Assembly: GCA_002633005.1 (NCBI GenBank)
Contig: NMRA01000212.1
Location: 300,472-364,471, forward strand
Length of the DNA stretch: 64,000 bases
Source: Phoronis australis
Taxonomy: Eukaryota; Phoronida; Phoronidae
Direction of reading: 5' to 3'
The notes below the pieces were generated by a model that worked only from the letters and a program-made list of their open reading frames with translations, did no database searches and was not told the DNA's origin. The position numbers were made by a program, and so were the translations under genes. Positions 11,501-22,050 of this stretch are shown here, piece by piece (position 1 is the stretch's first letter; each line of letters begins with the position of its first letter).

Positions 11501-14500
11501 GTTCAGTGATCAAGTACATGAGTTACCAGAGTAATAAACTTTCTTGTTTCTAAGCCAGATTTAAGCCTTTTCCAACATGGATGTAACGATACCAATGATG
11601 TATTCTCCGTAGCCCACATTTCTTATTTTTGTTATTTCAACAGGCCAAATCTTAAAAACTAAATCAGGATACTTCACAAAAATTTAACCTGATATTCCCT
11701 GTGTCATGTTGAATCCAATAAAAGAAGTCCCAAAGCTGAAATTAAAATTTCATAAAGTGCCATTTCTGAAACAAAAGTGTGCACCCTGGGTGAAAAAATG
11801 CCAACTACCGTAATCAAACCTTTTTTTAGAGCAGTCCTTCGTTTAGTTGCCCAAACCAGCACCTGGCCATTTTTACACTGCACGCATCAAGAGCACGCGC
11901 AGTGAATAAGTGGCCAGTTGCCAATTTAGGCAACTGAATGAAGGACTGCTCGAAAAAAGTTTGATTACGGGAGTACTTGTTGGAGTTGAAAGAATTAGAC
12001 ATCAATGGCTGCCTAAAGTGTCCATCTAAGTGCAAAGATGCTTACAGCAACATAACTTTGTTGTTTTAATTAGCATGATGCATAATTCGTTGAAAAGTTT
12101 CTGGCAGATGAAGCGCCTATAGGAGCATCACCATCTCTACTAGGCTCAGTCGAGATGGTGGCCCTGTCTACATTGTTGTGGGTTAGTGATTGGCTCACTC
12201 CTGAGGTCAGGGAGGTCGATCTTGATGTGGTTAAAATTTTTACATGTTCTAGACATGGGCAATGACGCAGTCACAACAAAAATTACTCAATTCTCGATTT
12301 TGGTTGGAACATAGTAGTATTCAAAAAAATGTTGATTGACGAGTATTTGTTGGAGCTGCAAGGATTTAAAAACTGCAACTGCCTCCAAAGGTGTCCATCT
12401 ACACTTGAAAAAGGTATTACTAATAGTTTAGCCAGGGTTAAGCATAATTTGCAGAACATCTTCCAGTGTACAGGATTCATTGACATGTTTCACTTCCTAC
12501 ATTCTGTGTGGTTAGTTTAGCTCATCATGTCATGAAACTTGTATCAACACGTACAGCACACGACTGGATGGAGTGGACACAAATTCTGAGAGTTGATCGA
12601 CACTCGCTTTGCCTGGACATTCCGATTGGTTGATTTTGAGAAGTGCATCAATATACTATGCCATCTATTGAGAAATGTCTCAGTTTGTTGCTACAACCAC
12701 GAGAACAAACTAAATTGATGCACTCATATTCCTTGATTCATGCAAGATTACAGGTGTGAAACAAAACAACAAAATGATTCACTATTTTCCGGATCATTCC
12801 AGTACCATAGGCATATGACAAACATATCAAGACATGGGCAGTGATGCTCACTCAGAAATTCCATGTCATTTGTCATCATTTTGTGGTGCAATATTTTCAT
12901 ATAGGTGGTGCTGTGACGGGGTAGTAATAAAATACTAAAAAACTGTAAAAAATGAATCTTGTAGAAGAACAATTCATTGAAGAATTGACAAAGAAATATA
13001 TCTGCCAATAGGGCTGAGAACCCAACACGTGTTATCACTCTACAAATTTAGGAGTGAAATAACGGTACAATGATAATTTGATTGGCAACTGCAGCCTACT
13101 TGCTTTACGTAACGGAATACTGTAGTTTTTAGTGACATTAATTTTTGTCTCAGATTTTGTTTTGACAGTTTGGTACTCACATTGTTCTGAAGCTATATTT
13201 ATACAGTTTTTTACTAAGACAATAACTAGTATGTCCCTCAGAGCAATCTTCATTGTTTTGAGGTGGCCCCATTGAAAATGAAGGGACATTCCATATTCCG
13301 CACATACACCAGAGACTTTTCTAAAAATTATGCTTATGTTTCATTCAGTTGTTGTACTATTTTCTCTACTTGATTAAAGAAGACAAAAAGGACGCATTTC
13401 CCATTCTCCCTGTTCATGAAGCAACATCCTGTAAAAGCTAACCATGAATCATGTCGACGACTTTCATAGTTCCACTTGCCTGTAAGCCAGTTTTACTCAT
13501 TTATTTGCAGCTGCACACAGCAAGATAAAATTTCTCTTTCAGTTACATGTACATGGCTGGGTTTTGAAGCAGTTAAACTATTGGCTGCTTCACAAGCTTG
13601 TTAACACTGCAATAAAACACATACTCAACATGTTAAGGTATTGTCACGTTTGTTTTCTTAATTTCACACTGATGTTTGCTATTTATGGTAGTAAATATCT
13701 AGTATCTAATGAACCAATCCAACAATTTTTTTTTTCTATTTTAGGTGTATTCTTTAGAAAGGTAAGAAATTAACTCTGCAAGGTCAAGTGAGTTTTTCAT
13801 TGCTCTTTAAATTTCACTTACAAGTTGCTTTTGTTTAATTTAAGATGTTGAAGTTTTCTTTTCTATTCTCTACTGTAGTGGTTTAACATATTATTTCATT
13901 TTTAAATGCCTTAGATTTTTTATTGTATGCCCATCCGTGTTGTATGTTAACTCATGTTCTTTGTTATTCTCTGGGAAACATTTTAGAGCTCAGAATTGTT
14001 AATATGATTTATTAACATTTCTGATTTTATATTGTATCACTTATTACTATTTCAAGTACGTCAATTTCATCAGTGGCAAATTTCATCTCATCCACAAATT
14101 AATTGGAACTTAATCTAGTACAACTTAATCTTAAGTTTTCATGTGGTCACGTGGTGTGGCCAATAGGTGGCGTGCAGACCAGTCATTTAAAAATGTTTGT
14201 AATCTAGTGCAGCGTTGGCAATCGTGAGCTAAGAATCACTTTCGGGCACTTTGGGGGTTTGAATGATAAGTTCAGTTATATTGTCAGTCACTATTTTATT
14301 ATTTCAGAACACAAAAAGAGCAGCTGACAAACTTGGTCTCGTGGGATGGGTGAGGAATACCAGCCGTGACACAGTGGTTGGCTGTGTTCAAGGACCTGAA
14401 GACAAAATGGTTGAAATGTTAGTAATCTTGGGCACCTTTCTTGGTTATTGTCATTTTCACTTGCATTAAAATATGTACCAACATGTTTAAAGCTGGATTT

Positions 14501-15767
14501 CACCTTGTTAAAGGTGAATTTGCATGCTCCTGACTATGCTAATGTATAGCAGGAACTAAACAACAATGCTATTTTAACATAATCTATGCTAAATAAAGTG
14601 CAGTTGTATTCACTGGCAACCTGTAAATGTGAAAGGAGAAAAATTTCGGAAATAGGTGACCTTTGCACTAATGACATACCTTGCGAGCTCACATAGCCAG
14701 CGTCATGCAGCGTCACGATACTTATTGGACACGGTTCAGGGACTTGCGGCAGATCATTTTCGTCACAAAACTCGTTCTTAAAAACATCTGGCAACTTTCT
14801 ACCTACTTCATATTCACATCATTGCTATATGTTGTGTTTCTAACAAATTTGGCCAATCAATCACAGAGATAAGGAATTAGCCTGCAACTTCCACTTTAAG
14901 CATGCTAAAAAATGGAAATGGAATTGGGTTTTTTAATCTCTCAAAAGTGGTCACATAATATTCCTTAGTGTTAGGGATTTGATTTCTACAAGAGCATCAA
15001 AACCGTATGAAAACGCTTATTGGGTTGGCCAATGCTGAACTTGCGAAATCAAAAATGGCAAAAAATACGCATTACCCATGACTTGAGTCGCTGGCTTATT
15101 CAGCAATAATTCAAGAGCGGGTAAGCATAGTGATGTTTTTAATCCGCCAAGCACTTTGGTTTGGAATTCTATGAACCATTGATCCCCAGCAGTTCTTTTT
15201 TTCACAAACTGTAAAATTGTGGAATTCATTGTTATTACTGACAGACAATGTGTCTCACATAAGCGACAAAAGCAAAGTTGATGTAACTTGTACATGCACC
15301 AACAAGCCTGTGACAATTGAGACTTCCCTGTGACATTTTGAAAATTTTGAGATGTGACAAATTGTGACTTGCCATTAAACATGAATCTATTCTCTGATAG
15401 TGGTGATGTGCACCAAAATTTGGTGACGAATAATATGACAAACGATACCAGAGTAGATAGCCATGATATTTGTGAAGTAATCAGCCAGTGCTAAGAACTA
15501 AACTTTTATTTTTGTAGAATTGTAATGTAAACTGTATTATGATGCCAAGGCCTATATACAACGAACATGTCTGATTCTGATAGTTTGACGAGAATTTTTA
15601 ATTTTCTTTTATAAATTTATATTAAGTTAATAAATATTTCTTTTTGTTGCAGGAGACATTGGTTATCAAAGGTCGGAAGCAAGAACTCAAGAATCGAGAA
15701 ATGTGATTTTAAAAATGAAAAAACTGTGTCTAAACTGGATTTCTCCTCTTTTGAAGTCCGACGATGA
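8495..15767 (+). CDS. ACYP2: Acylphosphatase (ACYP2-like), complete, four exons
   Basis: Gene-level entry. Exons 8495-8549, 13745-13761, 14308-14417 and 15653-15767 join in frame to 98 residues plus TGA, the usual acylphosphatase length. The enzyme hydrolyses carboxyl-phosphate bonds such as acetyl phosphate in the cytosol. The catalytic residues fall at the canonical numbers: Arg23 in 'GRVQGVFFRK' (phosphate binding) and Asn41 in '[10 protein letters not shown]' (positions the water). The C-terminal part '[17 protein letters not shown]' matches the human 'NEKTISKLEYSNFSIRY'. The sequence resembles ACYP1 in places (VFFRK, GLVGW). The ACYP2 symbol rests on the [11 protein letters not shown] start, PEDK, WLSKVGS and the position beside PSME4. 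Intron 1 is over 5 kb. Confidence 0.95.
8690..8985 (+). other. Possible LTR-like fragment ending at a single N
   Basis: GC-richer than the rest of the intron, with two CCACGTGACAAG boxes about 25 bp apart. It ends in CCACATTATTACAACA immediately before an ambiguous base at 8986, after which composition changes abruptly. An LTR remnant is possible, but no matching second LTR, primer site or coding region is visible. Confidence 0.25.
9290..9672. repeat. Foldback MITE, 'GGGAGTATTTGTTCGAGTT' family, copy 1
   Basis: The left arm, starting around CATAACGGGAGTATTTGTTC, is an imperfect inverted copy of the right arm ending CCTTCCAACTCGAACAAATA. Internal pairs include CCGAAAAGCTTCCGG / CCGAAGCTTTTCGG and GCATCGCCTCTG / CAGAGGCGATGG. 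The whole can fold into one long hairpin. Related sequence lies at 11809-12150, 12283-12470 and, inverted, 23889-24080. Confidence 0.75.
10256..11615 (+). repeat. Diverged ~360-bp tandem repeat carrying GTATTCTCCGTAGCCC
   Basis: The 16-mer GTATTCTCCGTAGCCC, exact or nearly so, occurs at 10256, 10410, 10429, 10732, 11088 and 11600. Around the 10732 and 11088 copies the flanks also match: upstream CAAGTAAATGAATT and TTGCATTGCTC, downstream TCTGTGTTATGTGAGATTTA then a TGAAAAGTG segment. This indicates a repeat unit of about 360 bp. No open frame. An assembly gap lies in the unit starting at 11088. Confidence 0.7.
11117..11248. other. Assembly gap in a poly-C tract (132 N)
   Basis: The gap is flanked by CCCCCCAGCACCCCCC on the left and a run of 13 C on the right, so a long C homopolymer probably stopped the assembly. 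Its true length is unknown. Confidence 0.95.
11809..11970. repeat. Hairpin element, same family as 9290-9672
   Basis: The left arm (TACCGTAATCAAACCTTTTT then AGAGCAGTCCTTC) is an inverted copy of the right arm (GAAGGACTGCTCGAAAAAAG then TTTGATTACGGG). Family sequence continues to about 12150 with GGAGTACTTGTTGGAGTTGA and CATAATTCGTTGAAAAGTTT. Confidence 0.7.
12283..12470 (+). repeat. Half-element of the same foldback family
   Basis: The order CGAGTATTTGTTGGAGCTG, TGCCTCCAAAGGTGTCCATC, AGCATAATTTGCAGAACATC follows the left arm of the 9290 element at roughly 70% identity by eye. No matching right arm was found. The rest of acylphosphatase intron 1 (12471-13744) shows nothing recognisable. Confidence 0.55.
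13745..13761 (+). CDS. ACYP2: Acylphosphatase exon 2: 17-nt microexon with catalytic Arg23
   Basis: Seventeen nucleotides (2 + 15) between a long pyrimidine tract ending TATTTTAG and a strong donor, AAAG|GTAAGA. With the last G of exon 1 it encodes G-V-F-F-R-K. Skipping it would shift the frame and remove the phosphate-binding Arg. Both phases fit the neighbouring exons and the peptide equals the conserved family sequence. Confidence 0.92.
13762..14307 (+). other. Acylphosphatase intron 2
   Basis: 546 bp, AT-rich. No repeat or open frame worth reporting. Confidence 0.6.
14308..14417 (+). CDS. ACYP2: Acylphosphatase exon 3
   Basis: 110 nt, phase 0 to phase 2, acceptor ATTTCAG, donor GTTAGT. 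It encodes '[20 protein letters not shown]' then '[16 protein letters not shown]', containing catalytic Asn41 and the conserved VQGPEDK segment. Confidence 0.95.
14418..15652 (+). other. Acylphosphatase intron 3
   Basis: 1,235 bp. It contains a 121-codon open frame on the minus strand (15017-15382) with no recognisable domain, and no clear transposon ends. Confidence 0.5.
15653..15767 (+). CDS. ACYP2: Acylphosphatase exon 4 with stop codon
   Basis: The first G completes the Met codon split from exon 3. It then encodes '[19 protein letters not shown]' and '[18 protein letters not shown]', ending TGA at 15765-15767. Acceptor TTTTTGTTGCAG. Confidence 0.95.
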
Positions 15768-15980
15768 TGTTTACAATAACTGTTGCTAGAATTTTACACA
15801 TATTTACTTTGATGGCATTGTTAGACTACTACACTGTTCCCCATCTCTTCACTGCTAAAAGTGCTTAGATCTTCTGTGTCTCACAGGTGTTACTTGAACT
15901 ATTCACTTTTGTTTGTTCACAGTATATAAATGTATTGGTCTATGAGTTCCTGGTTTAATATTATAATTTTGTTTTTTGTA

Positions 15981-15986
15981 AATAAA
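15981..15986 (+). terminator. Poly(A) signal of the acylphosphatase gene
   Basis: The first clear AATAAA, 214 nt after the stop codon, in an AT-rich stretch. The 3' UTR would end some 10-30 nt downstream. Confidence 0.6.
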
Positions 15987-16149
15987 ATATTTTTGACTTA
16001 TCACATTGCCTGTAAAATGTACGGCCAAAAAGGCCTAGTTGGGTTAGGAAAGTTTTTGAAATTGATAAGAAAAAGTGATGTGCTTCTCCCCAAACCAACT
16101 TCACTGGTTTAGTGACAGGGGTTGATGGCTGGCTGCCAGCACCAGTATC

Positions 16150-16305
16150 GGGGGCGAATCCAGGACTTTTTAAAAGGGAGGTCGGATCAAGGATTTTTTT
16201 AAAAAGGGGGTCCTAGTCAACAATTTGAAAATTCTAGATTTGATATCTCTAAAATCGGGAAAAGAGGGGTCCAGACCCTCTTGACCCTCCACCCCTGGAT
16301 TCGCC
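16150..16305. repeat. MITE with CGAATCCAGG ends
   Basis: The left end GGGGGCGAATCCAGG is inverted at the right end as CCCCTGGATTCGCC. The interior is purine-rich and AT-rich (TTTTTAAAAGGGAGG) with GGGTCC pairs. Typical short non-coding inverted-repeat element. Confidence 0.7.
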
Positions 16306-17963
16306 TATGATGAGTATGTGTGAGGCTTATAACCTATTTTTTAGACATTGATAGCCAAGCAGGTGTTTGGGGGCTGACCTGGCAAGCCAGGACATTTTAA
16401 ATTTGCTTGCATTTGTTTGTTTGGTTTTTGAATAAATGATGAAGACCTTGGCTGAAATTGATGCAGGCAGGTCTTTTTTCTTTAATTAGTGACTTGCAGG
16501 TGCCGACCAGAACTATAGCCATGCTTTTTCACCTAACTTTAACCGTTTTGAAAATAACATTTTGTCTGTTAACAATAAGTGTGATCCGAAAAAACAAGCA
16601 TGCAGCAGTGTTGTTTAATTCACCGAATGAGTTTTGCCTGCCTACTATAGCATTCCTTTATGAACCAAAATAACAGATTATTTTAAAATGACTAGCTGGT
16701 AAGAATTTGTTAAAAGTTACCTTGTTTGCGTTTCGTAGATCTAAGGCAATTGCGACAAAAACTGGTTTGACTGAGTGATTCGCTTGTGATGCATGGAGAC
16801 ATTTCGCGCATACGTAGGTGATCTCTCATTTCTCGAAAGAAACAGTTGACAGTATGGTTTATCACCGTTCGCCTGCACCTGCTACTATTCCATCTGCACT
16901 AGCGCCACTTCAGAGGTTTTTGACCACATACTTCGTTGTCCGTTACTTTCAAAATGTTCAAAGAGATGGATGTCGCAAAGGCATGTTTATGCGTGGGGAA
17001 GGCTTTGAAACCAAATGCTTTTAAATTATTTTTGCCATTAAATGCCATTCAAAGTGATACTTTTTGTCAAAGAAGTCTTGCACTACACAACAACAACAAT
17101 ACGCCGACTTAAATTTTTGTTTCTCTCACCCTAGTTTTAGTTTTCCTAGGTCGGTGATTTCCAATTTTCATTGTTGGCAGCCCTCTTTTATGGCATTGGT
17201 CTGGTACTAAAATTGTGTTCCGTGTTGACATGTACAAGATTCAAGAAATCGGTCGTATATTTTTCTTGAAATATGGGAACCAATTTTGTTCGCTGAGTAG
17301 CGTGCGTGTAATTTATTAAATGAAGAAGCAATTGTGTCGATATTAATGCCGAGTGAAAACAAAATCGCGATGTCGGTGCATAAACAATAAAAGACGGATA
17401 TTTTTTTGATAAGGTGATACGGTTTTTTATTTTTCGTATAAATATTACATAACAAAGTGGCTTGGCGTAGTTTACTGATGAAGATCACGTTTATTCGTTC
17501 TCGCCATTTTCCAACCATTTTGAACAGAAGCATTTTTAAATTAATATTTTCTTGGAGCAGTATACACACTCTTTAAACTGGTGTCCAAAATGCAACTACA
17601 TGTTGGGCGACGAATTATTGTTAATTTTCATGCCGAAACTCTAATTTTTCCGCAGTAGCTGCAAACCTTGAAAGGGATGCTTCGCGTTATTTGTCTCAGT
17701 GCAAGACTGCTACACACATTAATGGTATCACATGTTGCATCATCAGTCGAGGTGGGAGGCGTTTGGAAAGATGACGAACCGATATATGGCAGAGAGGTTA
17801 GACTCGTGATGATGTCCTGATGTGGTTTATTAGAACACTTCCAGCACAGTAGGCCTACATATCGTTTGGGAACTGGTTCCGTCTTACAAAATTGAGTAAT
17901 TCCAAAACCAGGATCTGCGGTGTCACGATTTCCAAGATTTGATCACAATTCACTTGGCTTATC

Positions 17964-18077
17964 CAAGGTACCTAAACTACACGGAGTCAGTGGACGGTGT
18001 TTGGCGGTCCGTGAGTCGTGTTCATGCGTCCGTTCCCGTGTTCTTGAGTCCGTTGACCGTGTAGTTTAGGTACCTTG
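17964..18077. mobile_element. 114-bp MITE with TTATC target-site duplication
   Basis: Perfect terminal inverted repeats of about 21 bp begin CAAGGTACCTAAACTACACG and end as its complement. TTATC flanks both sides (17959-17963 and 18078-18082). The interior is made of short variants of GTCCGTG/GTGTTC. No coding capacity. Confidence 0.85.
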
Positions 18078-18457
18078 TTATCTCACGGGTGAGATACAAC
18101 ATGACCGCTGGTCCTCTAAATCGGACTGAATCACCCAAAACAGGACCTCCGGGGATCAAATGGGACCGCCGCACCAGAAAATGAGACTGACGCACCTAAA
18201 AACATGACCGCCCCACCACAAAACATGATCCGGCCGGGGACTGAACATGACCGCCGGACAATATGCGGTTTCAATCCCCGGCGGTCATGTTCAGTCCCCG
18301 GCGGTCCTGTTTTCTGGTGGGGCGGTCATGTTTTTAGGTGCGTCAGTCCCATTTTCTGGTGCGACAGTCCCATTTGATCCCCGGAGGTCCTGTTTTGGGT
18401 GAGGCGGTCCGATTTAAGAGGACCGGCGGTCATGTTGTTTCCCACCCGTGTATCTTA
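18078..18457. mobile_element. Long foldback element made of GACCGCC/GGCGGTC modules
   Basis: Two arms of about 170 bp mirror each other: ACAACATGACCGCTGGTCC near 18096 pairs with GGACCGGCGGTCATGTTGT near 18420, and modules such as ACATGACCGCC, AAACAGGACCTCCGGGGATC and their complements occur in matching order. The outer ends carry TTATCTCAC..GTGAGATA on the left and CCCGTGTATCTTA on the right. The small loop is near 18262. It would form a very stable RNA hairpin if transcribed. Confidence 0.85.
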
Positions 18458-20003
18458 CATGTATACAAACAAATGACAATTCCAATCCATCGCTGCCTAA
18501 AGCTATTACTGACAATAAACACAGTGACGTAACGCAATGAGACGTGATCAGGACTTACGGCGCCTTACATGACCATGTTCAGCATTGAATGGGATTTACA
18601 TTGTAAGTTTGCTAGCCCTATTATGCAATGTTGCGAAGGGTACGTAAATATATCACAGTTGCTTTTTTCCTCTCGCTTCCGTAGTTTAGTCTCAAGTTTC
18701 GCTCTTGAGATTGTCGATTTAGTGGAGACTGGCCACAGAACAGAAATCGATAGTGCTGTGTCTTAATGTTAAAAGGCCGCCCTTTTTAAAACATTGTATT
18801 TTCCCCGCCCTATCCTCACCGGGCTTCTGATGTATCTAGGTATATAAATATTCATTATTTTACATGAAACGTGTATAGTTTATACAGTTGAATATCCCTA
18901 TTTAACAACAATAAGTAATTACCCGGCGATTAGCTTCGTGAATCTACCCAAATCACAACTGAAAACAACTGTACTCGCAAAAATTCGTTCTCTGGGAAAG
19001 GACTTATGACTCGGGCCCTCGAGTTGGAAAAAATCTCATGTCCTTTACCATCCACCGTGCAAAAAATATTTCAAGTGTTTGATTAGGTACACAAGGCCAC
19101 GGACCCAAACTACAATGTGACTAATAACCAAGTTTGTATCGTGTTAGATCCATACATAGTAGTTTAAAAACGACTTGAGTAAGAACATCAGTACCCGAAC
19201 GAGGAACAACAGCGCCGGGAGTCGTCTATGGTGTCACAGGCAGCCGAGTTACGTAGGCCTAACTTGAACAACCTCCGAGATAATGAAATGGAATAATCGG
19301 GAATACGAATCTCCGGTATTATTGACTCAGTCAATGATATAAATATTTGTCAACATTTCGCTGTTGATGCTTACTCAAACGAATGTAATCCGATTTGTAG
19401 CGGGTTCACAAACTTGGGCCCTACGTAGGGAGATTTACAACCGTAAGTGCCGGTCAGGCCCTGTGACTAGATGTCTTGTTCGTAGGGCCCGGCTCTTTGG
19501 CGGTCACTTTTCGGCGATGACCTATTGTATTAATATACCTCGAGGGTCCCACACTTCTTGAAATTCTTTGATCTCATTTTAAAATAATAAGTCAACTAGG
19601 CCTAAAAGAATAAGCTGTTCTGCACGATTCAAAACCTCTCTGCTCACCAACGTGTGTGTTTTCTGCCGGAGTAAGTCTGCAGATTTGATGCTCGATCATA
19701 ATGTTCGCCAAAGTGGTATTTTACACCATGATAGTAAATTTGATTACCGCTAGGTGTTGTTTTAAGCCGTAAGTTTTATGGTGGTTGTTTTCTTCCTTCT
19801 CAGAAAATCAATTGCTGAAGAAGTGCATTTACTCTCCCGGCTTTAGCTGAGGGTAGGCCACTGAGGGTACGGAATGAAAAAAATCGTGCCTCTGGCTAGC
19901 TGCGCACTTCACTCACACTTAATTGGTAGTCCCAATGTTGTGACTTTTCGTGACATTTTTATTGCTAAGGGAGCTATGCTATGTGTTTCAACTTAGTCTT
20001 TAC

Positions 20004-20273
20004 TACTGAAGCGAGTTTTAATTGAATTTGGTTCTACCTCCAGTTACTGAGGTGACGGACTAGCTAATACCTAATCTACTTGGTCATTACATAAATGATG
20101 ACGTCATTACAACTTTCTCTCGTTCAATGCGAGCCTTCCAGACCCACGGGCAAGTGTTGATTACTGACGCGAGTTTTCGTTCTACCTCCAGTTACTGAGG
20201 TCACGGACTAGCTAATACCTAATTACTTGGTCATTACCTATATGATGACGTAAAACAACTTTCTCTCGTTCAA
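20004..20273 (+). repeat. Local tandem duplication (~155 bp unit, two copies)
   Basis: 20004-20127 and 20162-20273 share GTTCTACCTCCAGTTACTGA, CACGGACTAGCTAATACCTA (first copy has G for the first C), TTGGTCATTAC, ATGATGACGT and CAACTTTCTCTCGTTCAA in the same order, with small indels. Confidence 0.8.
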
Positions 20274-21473
20274 ATGAATGCGTGCAGTGAATTCCAGACA
20301 ACGGCCAATGGTTTAAATCTCCCTTATGCATGCGCGCACCCAGCCTTTATAATATGGGAGGGCTCGAATTTCTGACGGTGTGGACCTTTTTCTGACAAAA
20401 AAGCGGGAGGACTAAAAAAACGAGGCACTACCTTCAGAACTGTGAACTGTGCGTCTGCGTCTTTTTATAGTGGACTTTCTCGTTTTCCGGGACTTTTTGT
20501 TTCTCGAAGTGGGGGACCTTTTTGCCCACTTCGCCAAATTGGGGTGGCTCTTTCGAGCCCTTGACCCCCCCCCCCTTGGGTGCGCGCATGTTATGATTTA
20601 GCCATTGTCTGCTATCACAACATGCACACCAACCAGATGTCTTTTAAAACCAACGAAGGCGCAGCCCGGAGTGAATGAGGTCGCCTGTACATTTGGGTAC
20701 TGAATTGCTGAAGCAACAGTCCTGATAGTTTTGATTCATAAAGGATACAATGAAGTGGGAGTGGTCTACATCAGAGTTTTACGGCGGGCACAGTTATTGG
20801 CCAAGGGCTCTGCTCAAGTAAATCAAGTAATTCGTTACTGGCCCGTATTACTGACGCATACCGCTCACATATGGTGATAACTGGACTCACGTCATGTACT
20901 ATATGTAGGACGTTATTGACGAAGTCTTCGTGTTTACCAAACGCTGGCAAAACTACAGACTTTCAACTCAACAAACGTAAAGTAGAAAGCTTGTAAGAAT
21001 TTGAATTTTGACATTTTGCAAATCTGACATTTCCCAGCTCACTTGACCAAGTTTTTTAGCTTAAAATTTAGTTTAAAAAAAAGCTACACTCATGGTATAA
21101 CTATGATATCAAAAACATGGTTATTTTTTTAAAATACTCTTTCAATATGATATCTCAAGACGTTATCGCAGTTTTTTAAATAGCATTTCGTTTTCGTTTC
21201 ACAGTTTTCCATGAAAATTCTAAAGTCTTATTTTTGATTGCCCTCGTGCAAAGGTGGAACATTTTAAAACAGTTCCTAATATCTTTTCGAAAATAGTGCA
21301 TATACTAGTATTTGAAATTTTCATATGAATCCGATCAGCCATTTCCGAGATATGATCCCGTTAGACGGCACGCTGACTGGCTTAACCATGAAGAATTGGT
21401 CATGTAGTCACCGGTCAAAATGCATTTTGTACGGTCTATTGTGTGCCAACCTTCAACAGACGATGCACCAAGT

Positions 21474-21611
21474 CATGGGCGGCGCAGCACTGAAAAAAAT
21501 GGGGACTAAAGCTCTCCAGTCCCCCTGTGGTGCACCGCCCATAGAGTACCATGGGCGGTACTGGACTGCTATAGCCCCTCAGCCTGAGCCCCCTATGGTG
21601 CGCCGCCCATG
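21474..21611. repeat. Inverted-repeat element with CATGGGCGGCGCA ends
   Basis: A perfect 13-bp inverted repeat (CATGGGCGGCGCA at 21474 and its complement ending at 21611) encloses a second pair, GGTGCACCGCCCAT / ATGGGCGGTA. 138 bp, non-coding. Confidence 0.7.
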
Positions 21612-21662
21612 CAAAGTGCTTCTTGGGTGCGGTAATGTAAACCCGATCGATATTGAGAGGGG

Positions 21663-21669
21663 NNNNNNN
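21663..21669. other. 7-N gap inside a poly-G run
   Basis: GAGAGGGG precedes the gap and ten G follow it, so a G homopolymer of uncertain length has been broken. Confidence 0.9.
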
Positions 21670-22028
21670 GGGGGGGGGAGGGGAATGGAGAGAGAGACAT
21701 ATTACATTTATTAACTTATGTAACAATTGGGGAAATACTATAAAAATTCAGTTGGATATACACACATATACATATGTAAAAGCGGTTGAATACACATTTC
21801 TGTATTCCGTTCCGCTCGTATCTTCGGAACAAACACTCCACAAAACATTGATAAAGCAACTGACCAAGAGACATGATCATTATATGTATATATGAGACGG
21901 AGGTGTTCAAAGGCAAAAGCCGCTTCTTATTGAGAACCACCGTAGGCCGACGACATAATATAATAGATTATACCACAATATTAGCGTCGAATGGCAAATA
22001 GGCCTACAACCGTGTAATAACCCATTTA

Positions 22029-22050
22029 GTTATCTCACTAGTGAGATAAC
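22029..22050. repeat. Perfect 22-bp palindrome
   Basis: GTTATCTCACT is followed directly by its exact complement. The half-site TTATCTCACtA also occurs at 25727 and, reversed, at 30934, and TTATCTCAC..GTGAGATA starts the foldback element at 18078. Confidence 0.8.

Noticed and set aside
15017-15382. 121-codon open frame on the minus strand in acylphosphatase intron 3
   Set aside because: No recognisable motif, no splice signals or conserved context; consistent with chance.
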